Source: Caldibacillus thermoamylovorans
GTDB taxonomy: Bacteria > Bacillota > Bacilli > Bacillales > Caldibacillaceae
Assembly: GCF_000751775.1 (NCBI RefSeq)
Contig: NZ_CCRF01000030.1
Location: 1 to 35,575, forward strand
Length of the DNA: 35,575 nucleotides
Direction: 5' to 3'
Shown here: one piece after another, positions 1 through 8,130 of the stretch
How positions within the stretch are numbered: position 1 is the first letter of the stretch
How the letters are laid out: each line of letters starts with the position of its first letter
Program-made: the position numbers and the translations under genes
Notes under the pieces: model-generated
The model's input: only the letters and a program-made list of their open reading frames with translations
Told to the model about the DNA's origin: nothing
The model's database searches: none

Positions 1-1
1 T

Positions 2-1744
2 GTCCAAAGAAATCTACACTTGACAATTGAATTGCTGGAATTTGGCAAACCGCTGATGATTGGCCTGAATATGATTGATGTTGCGAAGTCCCGTGGGATA
101 GAGATTAACATTCAAAACTTATCAAACAAACTGGGCGTTGCTATTCAGCCAATCATTGCCCGGACAGGAAAAGGTTGCAATCAATTGCTGGAAAAAATTA
201 CTTACGAGGAAAAATTACCTCAAGAACCTTTTCGATTAGACTACGGGGTAATAATTGAAACGGGAATTAGCAAACTTGTTGATTTACTTTATGAATGCCC
301 GATTGATTTGCCTTCAAAACGATGGTTGGCCATTCAATTTTATTCGGGTAATGATACAGTAAAAACGTATTTGGAAAGATTGTTAAATCATGCTCTATTG
401 TTGGAATTGTTGGCGGAAACAGAAAAAGAACTACTTGAAACAACGGGACAAACATTGCAGGATGCTATTTTTGAGAAACGAGAACAATTTATTCGGACTG
501 TTTTAAATGATTCTGTTGTTATAACCAATGAGGTTCGCCAGAGTTTGACAGATAAAATTGATCGATTTGCAACAAATAAATATTTAGGAATGCCCATCTT
601 TCTAACGTTATTATATTTCATGTTCATGATTACTTTTAATTGGATCGGTTCACCGTTATCTGATGCGTTGGATTCCTTTTTATCGGGATCTTTTACAAAT
701 TGGCTGGAAAATATTTTGAATAAATTTGGGACATCGGCTTTTCTATTCAACTTGATTTTAGATGGAATTGTCCCGGGTGTCGGCGGTGTGCTTGTTTTTG
801 TTCCGCAAATTTTTATTCTTTTCTTCTTTATTTCTGTATTGGAAGATTCAGGTTATATGGCACGGATATCCTTAGTTATGGATCGAATTATGCAGAGTAT
901 CGGATTAAACGGAAAAGCATTCATCCCAATGGTTATTGGGTTTGGCTGCAATTTACCGGGAATTATGTCGGCACGGACCATCGAGCAACCAAAAGAGCGT
1001 TTGATTACAATTTTACTCACCCCATTAATGTCATGTTCCGCTCGCTTGCCGGTCTATGCATTATTTGCCGGGGTATTTTTCGGGGAAAATCAAGCCCTTG
1101 TCGTATTGTCTTTGTATACAATGGGTGTTGTCCTTGCACTTGTTTTAGCAAAATTATTTTCAAAAACGATATTAAAAAGTGAAGCATCGGTGTTTGTCAT
1201 CGAACTTCCTCCATACCGGGTCCCGCATCTTGGAACATTGGCAAAAAGTACATGGGATAAAGGGAAAGGGTTTATAAAAAAAGCAGGTACGTTTATTTTT
1301 GGAGGAACCGTCGTCATCTGGTTATTATCAGTTGTTGGGCGTAGTGGATTCAACGTTACGATGGATGACAGTTTGTTGGCGGAATTAGGTGGGTTTTTGG
1401 CACCGGTATTTGCCCCCCTTGGATTTGGTTCTTGGCAAGCGGCAGTCGCATTACTTACCGGTTTTTTAGCAAAAGAATCGGTCGTATCTACTTTAAATAT
1501 TGTTTATCACACGTCATCAACCGCTTTTTTGCAAGGTGTCGTGGCAGATTCATATACACCGTTATCTGCTTATAGTTTTCTCGTTTTTATCTTACTTTAC
1601 ATCCCTTGTCTGGCAACGGTCGCAACGATTAAAAAAGAAACCGGATCAATGAAATGGACGATTTTCTCGATGGTTTATCCATTTATCATTGCTTATGTGA
1701 TATCTTTCATAATCTTTCAAGGCGGCAATTTATTGGGACTTTAA
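2..1744 (+). CDS. feoB: Ferrous iron transport protein B, 5'-truncated by the window edge
   Basis: This is the GTP-gated inner-membrane permease for Fe(II). The reading frame is open from base 2, so the first in-frame TTG at 20 is internal and not the start. About 580 residues are visible. The P-loop and early G motifs lie off the window, but the G4 motif NMID is present at visible residues 23-26. The helical part of the G domain follows, then two Gate-type membrane blocks. Typical FeoB core motifs are GFGCNLPGIMSART, then SCSARLPVYALFAG in the first block and FLAKESVV in the second. Full-length relatives have roughly 660 residues, so about 80-90 are missing. A small Cys-rich membrane protein follows 25 bases after the stop and probably shares the transcript. 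The family assignment is secure. Iron control by Fur is expected from relatives, but its promoter is outside the window. Confidence 0.96.
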   Translation, partial: VQRNLHLTIELLEFGKPLMIGLNMIDVAKSRGIEINIQNLSNKLGVAIQPIIARTGKGCNQLLEKITYEEKLPQEPFRLDYGVIIETGISKLVDLLYECPIDLPSKRWLAIQFYSGNDTVKTYLERLLNHALLLELLAETEKELLETTGQTLQDAIFEKREQFIRTVLNDSVVITNEVRQSLTDKIDRFATNKYLGMPIFLTLLYFMFMITFNWIGSPLSDALDSFLSGSFTNWLENILNKFGTSAFLFNLILDGIVPGVGGVLVFVPQIFILFFFISVLEDSGYMARISLVMDRIMQSIGLNGKAFIPMVIGFGCNLPGIMSARTIEQPKERLITILLTPLMSCSARLPVYALFAGVFFGENQALVVLSLYTMGVVLALVLAKLFSKTILKSEASVFVIELPPYRVPHLGTLAKSTWDKGKGFIKKAGTFIFGGTVVIWLLSVVGRSGFNVTMDDSLLAELGGFLAPVFAPLGFGSWQAAVALLTGFLAKESVVSTLNIVYHTSSTAFLQGVVADSYTPLSAYSFLVFILLYIPCLATVATIKKETGSMKWTIFSMVYPFIIAYVISFIIFQGGNLLGL

Positions 1745-1769
1745 ATATGGAAGAAAGAAGCTGATTTGT

Positions 1770-1925
1770 ATGTTTAATATTTTGCTTGGTTCGCTTATAT
1801 TCGGTTATGCTGTTTGGACGATTGTAAAATTTATTAAACGCAGCAGTAAAGGAAAATGTGCCGCTTGTGATTTGCAAGATGCTTGTGCAAAATGTGTGAT
1901 AAAAGAGGAGAAAATAAAAAGATAA
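1770..1925 (+). CDS. FeoB-associated Cys-rich membrane protein (51 aa)
   Basis: This is a short gene directly downstream of feoB. The translation begins MFNILLGSLIFGYAVW, forming one hydrophobic segment (about residues 3-22). A basic stretch (FIKRSSKGK) follows, then a four-cysteine motif C-x2-C-x5-C-x2-C at residues 30-42, and a charged tail. Small proteins of this design are commonly encoded after feoB in Firmicutes and are annotated as FeoB-associated Cys-rich membrane proteins. The cysteines suggest a cytosolic metal or cluster site at the membrane that may assist Fe(II) transfer. That role is inferred, not shown. A weak AAGAAAGAAG stretch precedes the ATG. A rho-independent terminator follows, so feoB and this gene probably end the same operon. 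Confidence 0.8.
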   Translation: MFNILLGSLIFGYAVWTIVKFIKRSSKGKCAACDLQDACAKCVIKEEKIKR

Positions 1926-1945
1926 TTGTATCTTTACTTGTTCAC

Positions 1946-1973
1946 TGCCCTGGAAAAACCGGGGTATTTTTTT
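1946..1973 (+). terminator. Rho-independent terminator of the feo operon
   Basis: The stem CCCTGG / CCGGGG (one G-T wobble) has an A5 loop and is followed by TA and seven T residues. It lies 20 bases after the small Cys-rich gene. Confidence 0.8.
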
Positions 1974-2005
1974 CTGCCCTTATAAATAATATAATAAAAA
2001 AACTA

Positions 2006-2059
2006 TTGCTGAATAATGAAAAGTGTGTTATAAATATACATACGAACTTATAAATATAC
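2006..2059 (+). promoter_or_regulatory. Promoter of the art operon with candidate ARG-box-like operator
   Basis: A -35 hexamer TTGCTG (2006-2011) is followed after 17 bases by TATAAA (2029-2034). The start codon lies about 70 bases further on. The spacer holds TGAATAATGAAAAG, loosely like the AhrC/ArgR ARG box, so arginine-dependent repression is possible but unproven. The 12-mer TTATAAATATAC occurs twice, at 2028-2039 and 2048-2059, exactly 20 bp apart. This could be a paired protein site or a duplicated -10 region. Confidence 0.5.
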
Positions 2060-2112
2060 GTATATTGTATATAGAAAATGGAAAGTTAAAAAAATTATGG
2101 GGGATAAGCATA

Positions 2113-2895
2113 ATGAAAAAACAATTCAAGATAATGGTAATGTTCCTATCATTTGTTTTGCTGCTTGCCGCTTGTGGTAAGAGTAATGATATGAGTTCCA
2201 ACTCTTCTAAAAATGACAAGGTGTTAAAAATGGCGACTTCTGCGGATTTTAAACCTTTCGAATCACGTGATAAAGAAGGAAATATTGTTGGTTTTGACAT
2301 CGATTTAGCGAATTTAATCGCTGACGAATTGGGATATAAATTAGAAATTCAAGATATGAATTTTGATGGACTAATTGGTGCTCTTCAGTCAAAACGTGTG
2401 GACATGGTCATGGCAGGAATGAGTACAACAGAAAAACGGAAAAAGAATGTTGATTTTTCCAAAGAATACCATCGTTCCGGTGAAATGTTTCTTTCGCTTC
2501 CGGATAAAAAGATAGAGAGCTTGGAAAGTTTGGAAGGGAAAACGGTAGGTGTGCAACTTGGTACGATTCAAGAAGAAGGTGCCAATGAATTAAGTAAAAA
2601 ATATGGATTTACGGTTAAACCTGTTGATAATGCAGGCGTGCTCATTCAAGAATTATTATCAAACCGTGTGGATGCCGTTTATATGGATAGTGTTGTGGCT
2701 GTTGGTTACCGAGATGAACAAGGATTATTTGGGTTTGATGACCCGACAACTAGCTCTCCGGGTATGGCAATTGCCTTCCCTAAAGGCAGTGACCTTGTTG
2801 ATGATGTAAACAAAGCCCTTGATAAACTTGAAAAAGAAGGAAAAATTAAAGAACTGAAAGAGAAATGGAAATTAGACCAAGTCGCTATCGAATAA
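2113..2895 (+). CDS. artP: Amino acid (probably arginine) ABC transporter, substrate-binding lipoprotein ArtP-like
   Basis: This is the extracellular solute-binding lipoprotein of a polar amino acid importer. The ATG at 2113 follows a GGGGG ribosome site and gives 260 residues. An in-frame ATG at 2023 would add 30 residues of AT-rich leader and is rejected. The protein starts MKKQFKIMVMFLSF with a lipobox LLLAAC, so Cys21 or thereabouts is lipidated. The mature part has family 3 binding-protein signatures: ATSADFKPFESRDKEGNIVGFDIDLA in the first lobe, then DMVMAGMSTTEKRKKNVDFS, and the hinge motif GKTVGVQLGTIQEE. The permease and ATPase genes follow after a long repeat-rich gap. Overall it resembles B. 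subtilis ArtP (YqiX). The family is certain; arginine specificity is inferred from resemblance. Confidence 0.88.
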   Translation: MKKQFKIMVMFLSFVLLLAACGKSNDMSSNSSKNDKVLKMATSADFKPFESRDKEGNIVGFDIDLANLIADELGYKLEIQDMNFDGLIGALQSKRVDMVMAGMSTTEKRKKNVDFSKEYHRSGEMFLSLPDKKIESLESLEGKTVGVQLGTIQEEGANELSKKYGFTVKPVDNAGVLIQELLSNRVDAVYMDSVVAVGYRDEQGLFGFDDPTTSSPGMAIAFPKGSDLVDDVNKALDKLEKEGKIKELKEKWKLDQVAIE

Positions 2896-2945
2896 AAGAA
2901 TAGTTTTTTATGAAATTATGATAAAATGAATAACTGGGTAGCAAT

Positions 2946-2983
2946 AATCGGTGGTTTGCGTGTAATTGCGATGACCACCGATT
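2946..2983 (+). terminator. Intra-operon stem-loop after artP
   Basis: A perfect 10-bp inverted repeat AATCGGTGGT / ACCACCGATT encloses an 18-base loop, with only a weak T-rich tail (CTCTGTTTGTTTG). It lies 50 bases after artP. It may act as a partial terminator or 3' stabiliser, giving more binding protein than permease, as is common in such operons. Confidence 0.5.
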
Positions 2984-2995
2984 CTCTGTTTGTTT

Positions 2996-3320
2996 GAGCC
3001 GAAAAAATTTTACCAATCAACAAGCTCATTTTCTGTTGATATAATGATGATATACGTAATTGTGTAATCATGGAGCGACAATAACAAAGGACATTTATTG
3101 TATGAATGCCGATGATGTCCGATGGTGGAGTGACAATCAAAAACAGCATTTAGTTGCGAATGCCGATGATTGTGATGGTGAAATTTTTTGGGCTTACGTG
3201 ACAATCAAATGCGCCGTTTATTGTATGAATGCCATTAATTTTGGATGTTGGAATTTTTTGGGAGTTAGGTAACAATTAAATACAACATTTTGTGCGTGAA
3301 TGCCTGAGAATTTTTTTTGA
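2996..3320. repeat. Degenerate ~71-bp tandem repeat between artP and artQ
   Basis: Four diverged units of about 65-75 bp can be aligned. They begin near 3075, 3130, 3199 and 3267. Each reads roughly GTGACAATCAAA, then a segment ending in GAATGCC, and three of the four carry AATTTTTTGGG or a similar T-rich block. An inverted partial copy (AGCCGAAAAAATTTTACC at about 2998) can pair with GGTGAAATTTTTTGGGCT near 3178. No gene fits here; short reading frames on both strands follow the repeat and are not credible. Confidence 0.6.
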
Positions 3321-3362
3321 CACTAAACCAAGGATCGGGCAGAGGAAGTGAGGTTTAAGTCA

Positions 3363-4022
3363 ATGAATTTAGATTTTAGTCAATTAGGTCCGTATATTCC
3401 ATTTCTTTTACAAGGAATTTGGATCACATTAAAATTTGTATTTGTTTCGATATTAATTGGATTAATTTTAGGTACATTGTTAGCTTTGTGTAAAATTACG
3501 CGTCATTCGATTTTAACATGGTTTGCCAATGCATATACATCGATTTTCCGAGGGACCCCATTAATTTTGCAATTGATGATAATTTTTTATGCGATCCCTC
3601 AGTTAACAGGTTATGATATTCCAACCTTTTTGGCAGCTATTTTAGCATTTGGATTGAACTCCGCTGCCTATGTTTCGGAAATTATTCGTGCAGGGATTAT
3701 GGCAGTAGATAAGGGACAAGTGGAAGCGGCCGAAGCCCTTGGTATACCGTATCGACCGATGATGTTGAATATTATTTTGCCGCAAGCGGTGAAAAATATT
3801 TTACCGGCTTTGATGAATGAGTTTATTACATTAACAAAGGAATCGGCCGTTGTCTCAACGATTGGATATTTAGACTTAATGCGCCGAGCCCAAATTATTG
3901 GCGCCCAGCTTTATCGAAACTTTGAACCGCTGCTGGTTGCCGGACTCATCTACTGGGTCATGGTTGTCATTTTAACAAAACTTGGCAGCATCTTGGAACG
4001 GAGGTTGAGAGCAAGTGATTAA
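3363..4022 (+). CDS. artQ: Amino acid ABC transporter permease ArtQ-like
   Basis: This is the membrane subunit of the polar amino acid importer, 219 residues. The ATG at 3363 is preferred because AGTGAGG sits 9 bases upstream. A GTG at 3348 would place GAGGAA too close. Hydrophobic segments near residues 8-40, 50-75 and 80-105, plus one at the C-terminus, fit the five-helix HisM/GlnP family. The ATPase-docking EAA loop is visible as [16 protein letters not shown] followed by [28 protein letters not shown] is a family signature. The last eight bases overlap the start of the ATPase gene, indicating translational coupling. It resembles B. subtilis ArtQ (YqiY). Confidence 0.9.
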   Translation: MNLDFSQLGPYIPFLLQGIWITLKFVFVSILIGLILGTLLALCKITRHSILTWFANAYTSIFRGTPLILQLMIIFYAIPQLTGYDIPTFLAAILAFGLNSAAYVSEIIRAGIMAVDKGQVEAAEALGIPYRPMMLNIILPQAVKNILPALMNEFITLTKESAVVSTIGYLDLMRRAQIIGAQLYRNFEPLLVAGLIYWVMVVILTKLGSILERRLRASD

Positions 4023-4737
4023 AGTGGAACAAATTACGAAAGTATTCGGGAAAAACCCGGTTTTGAAAAATATTAGCACAACCATACATCAGGGGGAAGT
4101 CGTCGCTATTATCGGGCCATCAGGTTCGGGAAAATCCACTTTTTTACGTTGCCTTAACTTATTGGAAAAACCAACGGAAGGAAAAATTTATATTAAAGAT
4201 CGAGAAATCACCGATCCGAAAGTGAATATTTTGGAGGTTCGAAAACATATCGGCATGGTTTTCCAACAATTTAATCTCTTCCCGCATATGACGGTTTTAG
4301 AAAATGTTACGTATGCGCCACAAAAGGTAAAAAAGTTAGCGAAAGGGGAAGTAGAAAAAAATGCCAAGGATCTTTTGGCAAAAGTTGGTTTAAGTGACAA
4401 GGTGGATAGCTATCCAAGCCAGTTGTCAGGCGGTCAAAAACAGCGGGTAGCCATTGCCCGGGCACTCGCAATGGAGCCGGAAATTATGCTGTTTGATGAA
4501 CCGACATCCGCACTCGATCCGGAAATGGTAAAGGAAGTACTGGATGTAATTAAGGATTTAGCGGAAACGGGGATGACGATGGTGATTGTCACCCATGAAA
4601 TGAATTTCGCGAAAGAAGTGGCAGATCGGGTTATTTTTATTGATGATGGTGTCATTTTAGAAGATGCTGAACCCCATCAATTTTTCAATGCGCCAAAGAG
4701 TGAGCGGGCAAAGGATTTCCTATCGAAACTACTTTAA
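4015..4737 (+). CDS. artR: Amino acid ABC transporter ATP-binding protein ArtR-like
   Basis: This is the cytosolic ATPase of the importer, 240 residues, starting at GTG 4015 behind GGAGG. Motifs in order are Walker [10 protein letters not shown] (about residues 34-42), a Q-loop in [13 protein letters not shown], signature LSGGQKQR (about 140), Walker [13 protein letters not shown] and the switch His in VTHEM. The length and motifs match the GlnQ/ArtR family. It overlaps artQ by 8 bases. An inverted repeat just after the stop probably ends the transcript. The ATPase assignment is certain; the substrate is inferred from the operon as a whole. Confidence 0.92.
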   Translation: MIKVEQITKVFGKNPVLKNISTTIHQGEVVAIIGPSGSGKSTFLRCLNLLEKPTEGKIYIKDREITDPKVNILEVRKHIGMVFQQFNLFPHMTVLENVTYAPQKVKKLAKGEVEKNAKDLLAKVGLSDKVDSYPSQLSGGQKQRVAIARALAMEPEIMLFDEPTSALDPEMVKEVLDVIKDLAETGMTMVIVTHEMNFAKEVADRVIFIDDGVILEDAEPHQFFNAPKSERAKDFLSKLL

Positions 4738-4743
4738 TTTTAT

Positions 4744-4768
4744 GGTCTTGAGGGGAGCTCTCAAGACC
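4744..4768 (+). terminator. Stem-loop at the end of the art operon
   Basis: Perfect 9-bp arms GGTCTTGAG / CTCAAGACC enclose a 7-base loop, immediately after artR. The T-tract that follows is poor (AATATTTATGG), so termination may be incomplete. Transcripts could then enter the downstream repeat array. Confidence 0.55.
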
Positions 4769-4813
4769 AATATTTATGGGGAATTTTGGGAAAATGGTTC
4801 AACGGATTGACTA

Positions 4814-5252
4814 ATATGGGACAAAATAGACGGAAACTTCATAAATATGCGTAACTAGCTGTCTATGAGACAAAACTATCAAAAATTGAAGGGAAACTGT
4901 CTCATAGACGGGCTCTATGGGACAAAACAAGTGGAAAACAAAGCCAAACTGTCCCATAGGATTGTCAGAATCGCATTGTATGGGACAAAACTATCAAAAA
5001 TAGAAGCGAAACTGTCTCATAGACGGGCTCTATGGGACAAAACAAGTGGAAAAGTAAGCGAAACTGTCCCATAGGATTGTTAGGACCGCACTATATGGGA
5101 CAAAACTATTAAAAATAGAAGCGAAACTGTCTCATAGACGGGCTCTATGGGACAAAACAAGTGGAAAAGTAAGCGAAACTGTCCCATAGGATTGTCGGAA
5201 TCGCATTGTATGGGACAAAACTATCAAAAATTAAAGCGAAACTGTCTCATAG
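4814..5252 (+). repeat. Array 1: seven 45-bp inverted-repeat cassettes, 115-bp period
   Basis: Two cassette types alternate. Type A is at 4863-4907, 4978-5022, 5093-5137 and 5208-5252. Type B is at 4915-4959, 5030-5074 and 5145-5189. Each is exactly 45 bp and ends in complementary arms, CTATGGGACA with TGTCCCATAG (B) or TGTCTCATAG (A). The A-to-B spacer is 7 bp (ACGGGCT) and the B-to-A spacer 18 bp, so the period is exactly 115 bp. The mismatch in the A stem is a G-T pair when read on the plus strand. A decayed cassette precedes the array at about 4814. It lies between two convergent genes. Lysine-rich reading frames across it are artefacts of the repeat. Confidence 0.9.
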
Positions 5253-5602
5253 AAAGGGTCTCAATCCCAAATTATGATTTGAAGAATGAAAAATTGACTG
5301 CAAGAACGGCTGTCGGTGAAAAATCAAGCGTTGAAAAAACGAAATCTAGCATCGAGACGGGTTCTAAAAACCAAATTAAGTGCAAAGTAATGAAAAATTG
5401 GTATCGAGACCGGCTGACAAAGCAAATTTTGCATAGAAGAATGGCAAGCTGTCCCCGAGAAATGCTCCATGAGTCTGTCCGACAGAATGCCACAACTGGT
5501 AATAGCTACGATATAGCATGTATAAAAATTAGCGATAGAATTATTCAAGTCCATGCATGATCACACGCTAAAAGAGGTTCATCGCACAGACCCCTAACAC
5601 AT
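5253..5602. repeat. Decayed extension of array 1 (about 104-bp repeats)
   Basis: After the last clean cassette, AGAAAGGGTCTC appears at 5251-5262, the same core as the 52-bp array at 19.7-20.6 kb. Two diverged copies about 104 bp apart share CCAAATTA, then AATGAAAAATTG, then GGCTG (about 5267-5313 and 5371-5416), with GAGACGGG and GAGACCGG blocks between. A short palindrome TCTGTCCGACAGA lies at about 5474. A 137-codon frame crosses the region but has array-derived composition and is not called as a gene. Confidence 0.5.
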
Positions 5603-6130
5603 TTACTTCTTTGATAACTTCAAGAATTCCTCGGAAAATTTCATAATTCTCCTATCAATAAGATCGTCATCAATTTCGCTTTCAACATTAAAACTACTGT
5701 CGGGAACAAATACATTTCGGGAAGGTACAACGCCTCCAAGAAATTGAATAATGGGTCTTAAATGATATTCAGCGACGAGAAAATATTTATCAGAACCGGC
5801 AGTAGAAATAAACCCGACAATTTTATCCCGAAAAGCTCTTTCAGGTAAAAAATCCAACAAATTTTTTAAACTGCCGGAAATGGAAGCTTGATAGACTGGC
5901 GTTCCAATAACAATACAGTCCGCTTCTAGTAGTTTATTTACAACAAGTTGTGTGTCATCATTATAATAGGAAAGTGGGTAACCCCGCATGAATTCCACAT
6001 CATAGTCCTTTAAATCAATCAATTCTATTTCAATATCTTGATTTTGCAATTTTGCGGCATGGAGTACTTTAAAAACCATGTGTGAAGTTTTATGCCCTGC
6101 TAATGCACCTGATAAGCCAACGAATTTCAA
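5603..6130 (-). CDS. NAD(P)H-dependent FMN reductase-family flavoprotein
   Basis: This is a flavodoxin-fold reductase of 175 residues, typical length for the NADPH-dependent FMN reductase family (SsuE/YwqN-like). The phosphate-binding N-terminus GLSGALAGHKTS is visible at residues 5-16. The flavin-site motif GTPVYQASISGSLKNLLDFLP lies at about residues 76-96, and GFISTAGSDKYFLVAEYHLRPIIQFLGG follows. These segments place FMN between two loops. The start is TTG at 6130, with AGGAGGG well spaced upstream. It is monocistronic and convergent with artR across array 1. The substrate is unknown; candidates are free FMN (for a sulfonate monooxygenase), quinones or azo compounds. Confidence 0.82.
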   Translation of the reverse strand: MKFVGLSGALAGHKTSHMVFKVLHAAKLQNQDIEIELIDLKDYDVEFMRGYPLSYYNDDTQLVVNKLLEADCIVIGTPVYQASISGSLKNLLDFLPERAFRDKIVGFISTAGSDKYFLVAEYHLRPIIQFLGGVVPSRNVFVPDSSFNVESEIDDDLIDRRIMKFSEEFLKLSKK

Positions 6131-6174
6131 ACGATGTTCCCTCCTTTTATGGTTTCATTTTAAGTATATAGCTC

Positions 6175-6376
6175 GAATTCGGGATTTTCAAACCAGCATC
6201 ACAATCACGATTTCTAATAAAAAATTATCACCTCTTAATGAGATCCTGATAAAATACCTTCATCGTCCACGAATTCAGGATTTTCAAACCAAACTAACGA
6301 TTACTGTTTCAAATAAAAACAAGGACCTCGAAATGAGATCCTTAAAAGTAAACATTATAATACCTTCGTCGTCCAC
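6175..6376 (-). repeat. Tandem duplication of the ABC-F gene 3' end and terminator
   Basis: Copy 6271-6376 holds the last codons of the ABC-F gene and its terminator. Copy 6175-6270 repeats it with substitutions: GAATTCGGGATTTTCAAACC against GAATTCAGGATTTTCAAACC, and TACCTTCATCGTCCAC against TACCTTCGTCGTCCAC. The unit is about 100 bp. The outer copy has a decayed stem but keeps T-runs in the minus orientation. Confidence 0.75.
6311..6343 (-). terminator. Rho-independent terminator of the ABC-F gene
   Basis: On the minus strand the arms AAGGATCTC and GAGGTCCTT (one mismatch) flank ATTTC and are followed by GTTTTTATTTG. It lies just after the ABC-F stop codon. Confidence 0.75.
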
Positions 6377-7914
6377 GTTTCTCCGTTCCACACATCCGTG
6401 ACAATATCTTGGTAAAATTCCGGTTCATGGCTTATGAGAAGGATGCTGCCTCTGTACTCTTTCAAGGCACGTTTCAACTCCTCTTTGGCGTCAACGTCAA
6501 GATGGTTCGTCGGTTCGTCGAGGACAAGGACATTCGATTCTCTATTAATTAATTTGCATAAACGGACTTTCGCTTTTTCACCACCGCTTAACACATCAAC
6601 CTTACTTTCAATATGTTTCGTCGTCAAACCGCATTTGGCAAGGGCTGCACGCACTTCATATTGAGTCATATGGGGGAATTCGTTCCAGATTTCATCCAGG
6701 CAAGTATTGGCATTAGCAGTTTTGATTTCTTGCTCAAAATAACCGATATGAAGATAATCGCCTAACTCTACATGACCTGACACCGGGGCAATTTCGCCAA
6801 GAATACTCCTTAACAAGGTCGTTTTCCCAATCCCGTTCGCCCCGACAATGGCAATTTTTTGGCCGCGTTCCATTTTCAAATTCAAAGCTTTCGAAAGCGG
6901 ATCGCCATTGTAACCGATAACCAATTCCTTTGTTTCAAAAATAACCCGGCCGGCTGTACGAGCTTCTTTAAACTTGAAGGAAGGTTTTGGCTTTTCTGCG
7001 GCAAGTTCAATTACTTCCATTTTATCCAGCTTTTTCTGCCTCGACATCGCCATATTTCTTGTTGCAACACGGGCTTTATTCCGAGCAACAAAATCTTTCA
7101 ACTCGGCAATTTCCTGTTGTTGTCTTTTGAACGCCGCTTCCAATTGTTGCTTTTTCATTTCATAAATGCGCAAAAAATCATCATAGTTGCCGACATAACG
7201 GGTGAGTTCCCGATTTTCCATATGATAAATTAAATTGATTACACTGTTTAAAAAGGGAATATCATGGGAGATTAAGATAAAAGCATTTTCATATTCCTGT
7301 AAATACCGTTTCAACCACTCAATATGCTGCACATCCAAAAAGTTGGTCGGCTCATCCAGTAATAAAATATCCGGTTTTTCCAACAGCAATTTAGCCAACA
7401 ATACTTTTGTCCGTTGTCCGCCGCTTAAATCATGAACATCACGGTCAAGACCAATATCCGTCAACCCAAGGCCACGGGCAATTTCCTCTACTTTTGCATC
7501 GATTAAATAAAAATCGTTATGGGTTAGTAAATCTTGCATTGTTCCGGTTTCTTCCAACAAAGCTTCAAGCTCTTCCGGTGAGGCTTCCCCCATTTTGGCA
7601 AACAGCGCATTCATTTCTGCTTCCATATCAAATAAATATTGGAATGCACTTTTTAACACATCGCGAATCGTCATCCCTTTTTCGAGGACAGCATGTTGGT
7701 CAAGATAGCCGACCCGAACCCGTTTTGCCCATTCAATTTTCCCTTCATCCGGCTGCAATTTCCCGGTGATTATATTCATAAATGTTGATTTACCTTCTCC
7801 ATTGGCACCGACAAGGCCAATATGTTCCCCTTTTAACAGCCGGAATGAAACATCTTCAAAAATGGCCCTGTCGCCAAAGCCATGACTTAATTTTTCTACA
7901 TTTAAAATACTCAT
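6355..7914 (-). CDS. yfmM: ABC-F family ATPase, YfmM-like
   Basis: This is a soluble twin-ATPase of the ABC-F class, which acts on the ribosome and does not transport. The ATG at 7914 has AAAGGAG upstream and gives 519 residues; a longer frame starting at 7968 is rejected. NBD1 has Walker A GANGEGKST, signature LSGGQRTK and Walker B ILLLDEPTNFLD. A linker rich in K/R/Q (about residues 240-300) is the P-site tRNA interaction motif. NBD2 has GANGIGKTT, LSGGEKAK and VLVLDEPTNHLD. The opening SILNVEKLSHGFGDRAIF and the length match B. subtilis YfmM as I recall it. The role is probably translation rescue or antibiotic tolerance; drug resistance cannot be inferred from sequence alone. Its 3' end has been tandemly duplicated. 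Confidence 0.88.
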   Translation of the reverse strand: MSILNVEKLSHGFGDRAIFEDVSFRLLKGEHIGLVGANGEGKSTFMNIITGKLQPDEGKIEWAKRVRVGYLDQHAVLEKGMTIRDVLKSAFQYLFDMEAEMNALFAKMGEASPEELEALLEETGTMQDLLTHNDFYLIDAKVEEIARGLGLTDIGLDRDVHDLSGGQRTKVLLAKLLLEKPDILLLDEPTNFLDVQHIEWLKRYLQEYENAFILISHDIPFLNSVINLIYHMENRELTRYVGNYDDFLRIYEMKKQQLEAAFKRQQQEIAELKDFVARNKARVATRNMAMSRQKKLDKMEVIELAAEKPKPSFKFKEARTAGRVIFETKELVIGYNGDPLSKALNLKMERGQKIAIVGANGIGKTTLLRSILGEIAPVSGHVELGDYLHIGYFEQEIKTANANTCLDEIWNEFPHMTQYEVRAALAKCGLTTKHIESKVDVLSGGEKAKVRLCKLINRESNVLVLDEPTNHLDVDAKEELKRALKEYRGSILLISHEPEFYQDIVTDVWNGETWTTKVL

Positions 7915-7939
7915 AAGGCACTCCTTTAAATTGATACTC

Positions 7940-8046
7940 ATACCGTTCTTTGATAAACATCTTTTCATTATAACTTGAAACCAAGAACGGACGAGGAAAA
8001 TCAGCTAAGCATACCGTTCTTTAATAGACATCCTTTTCATTATAAC
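7940..8046. repeat. Direct repeat in the divergent yfmM / SIMPL-gene promoter region
   Basis: Two copies 70 bp apart (7940-7975 and 8010-8046) share CATACCGTTCTTT, ACATC and TTTTCATTATAAC. On the minus strand each contains GTTATAATG, a -10-like element facing the ABC-F gene. No good -35 is seen for either copy. Confidence 0.55.
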
Positions 8047-8130
8047 GGTAAAATTTTATTTATGGTAGCAGGAAAATTTAACAAAACGCAAGAGGCTCGA
8101 ATATATATCAAGGGAAGGGAGGTGTGGGCG

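Noticed and set aside
2023-2112. 30-residue N-terminal extension of the ArtP-like protein
   Set aside because: It would put the lipoprotein signal peptide inside the protein; the ATG at 2113 has the ribosome site and a canonical lipobox distance.
4865-5560. Lysine-rich frames at 4865-5074 and 5147-5560
   Set aside because: They follow the 115-bp repeat and its decayed extension. Composition and lack of a ribosome site argue against genes.
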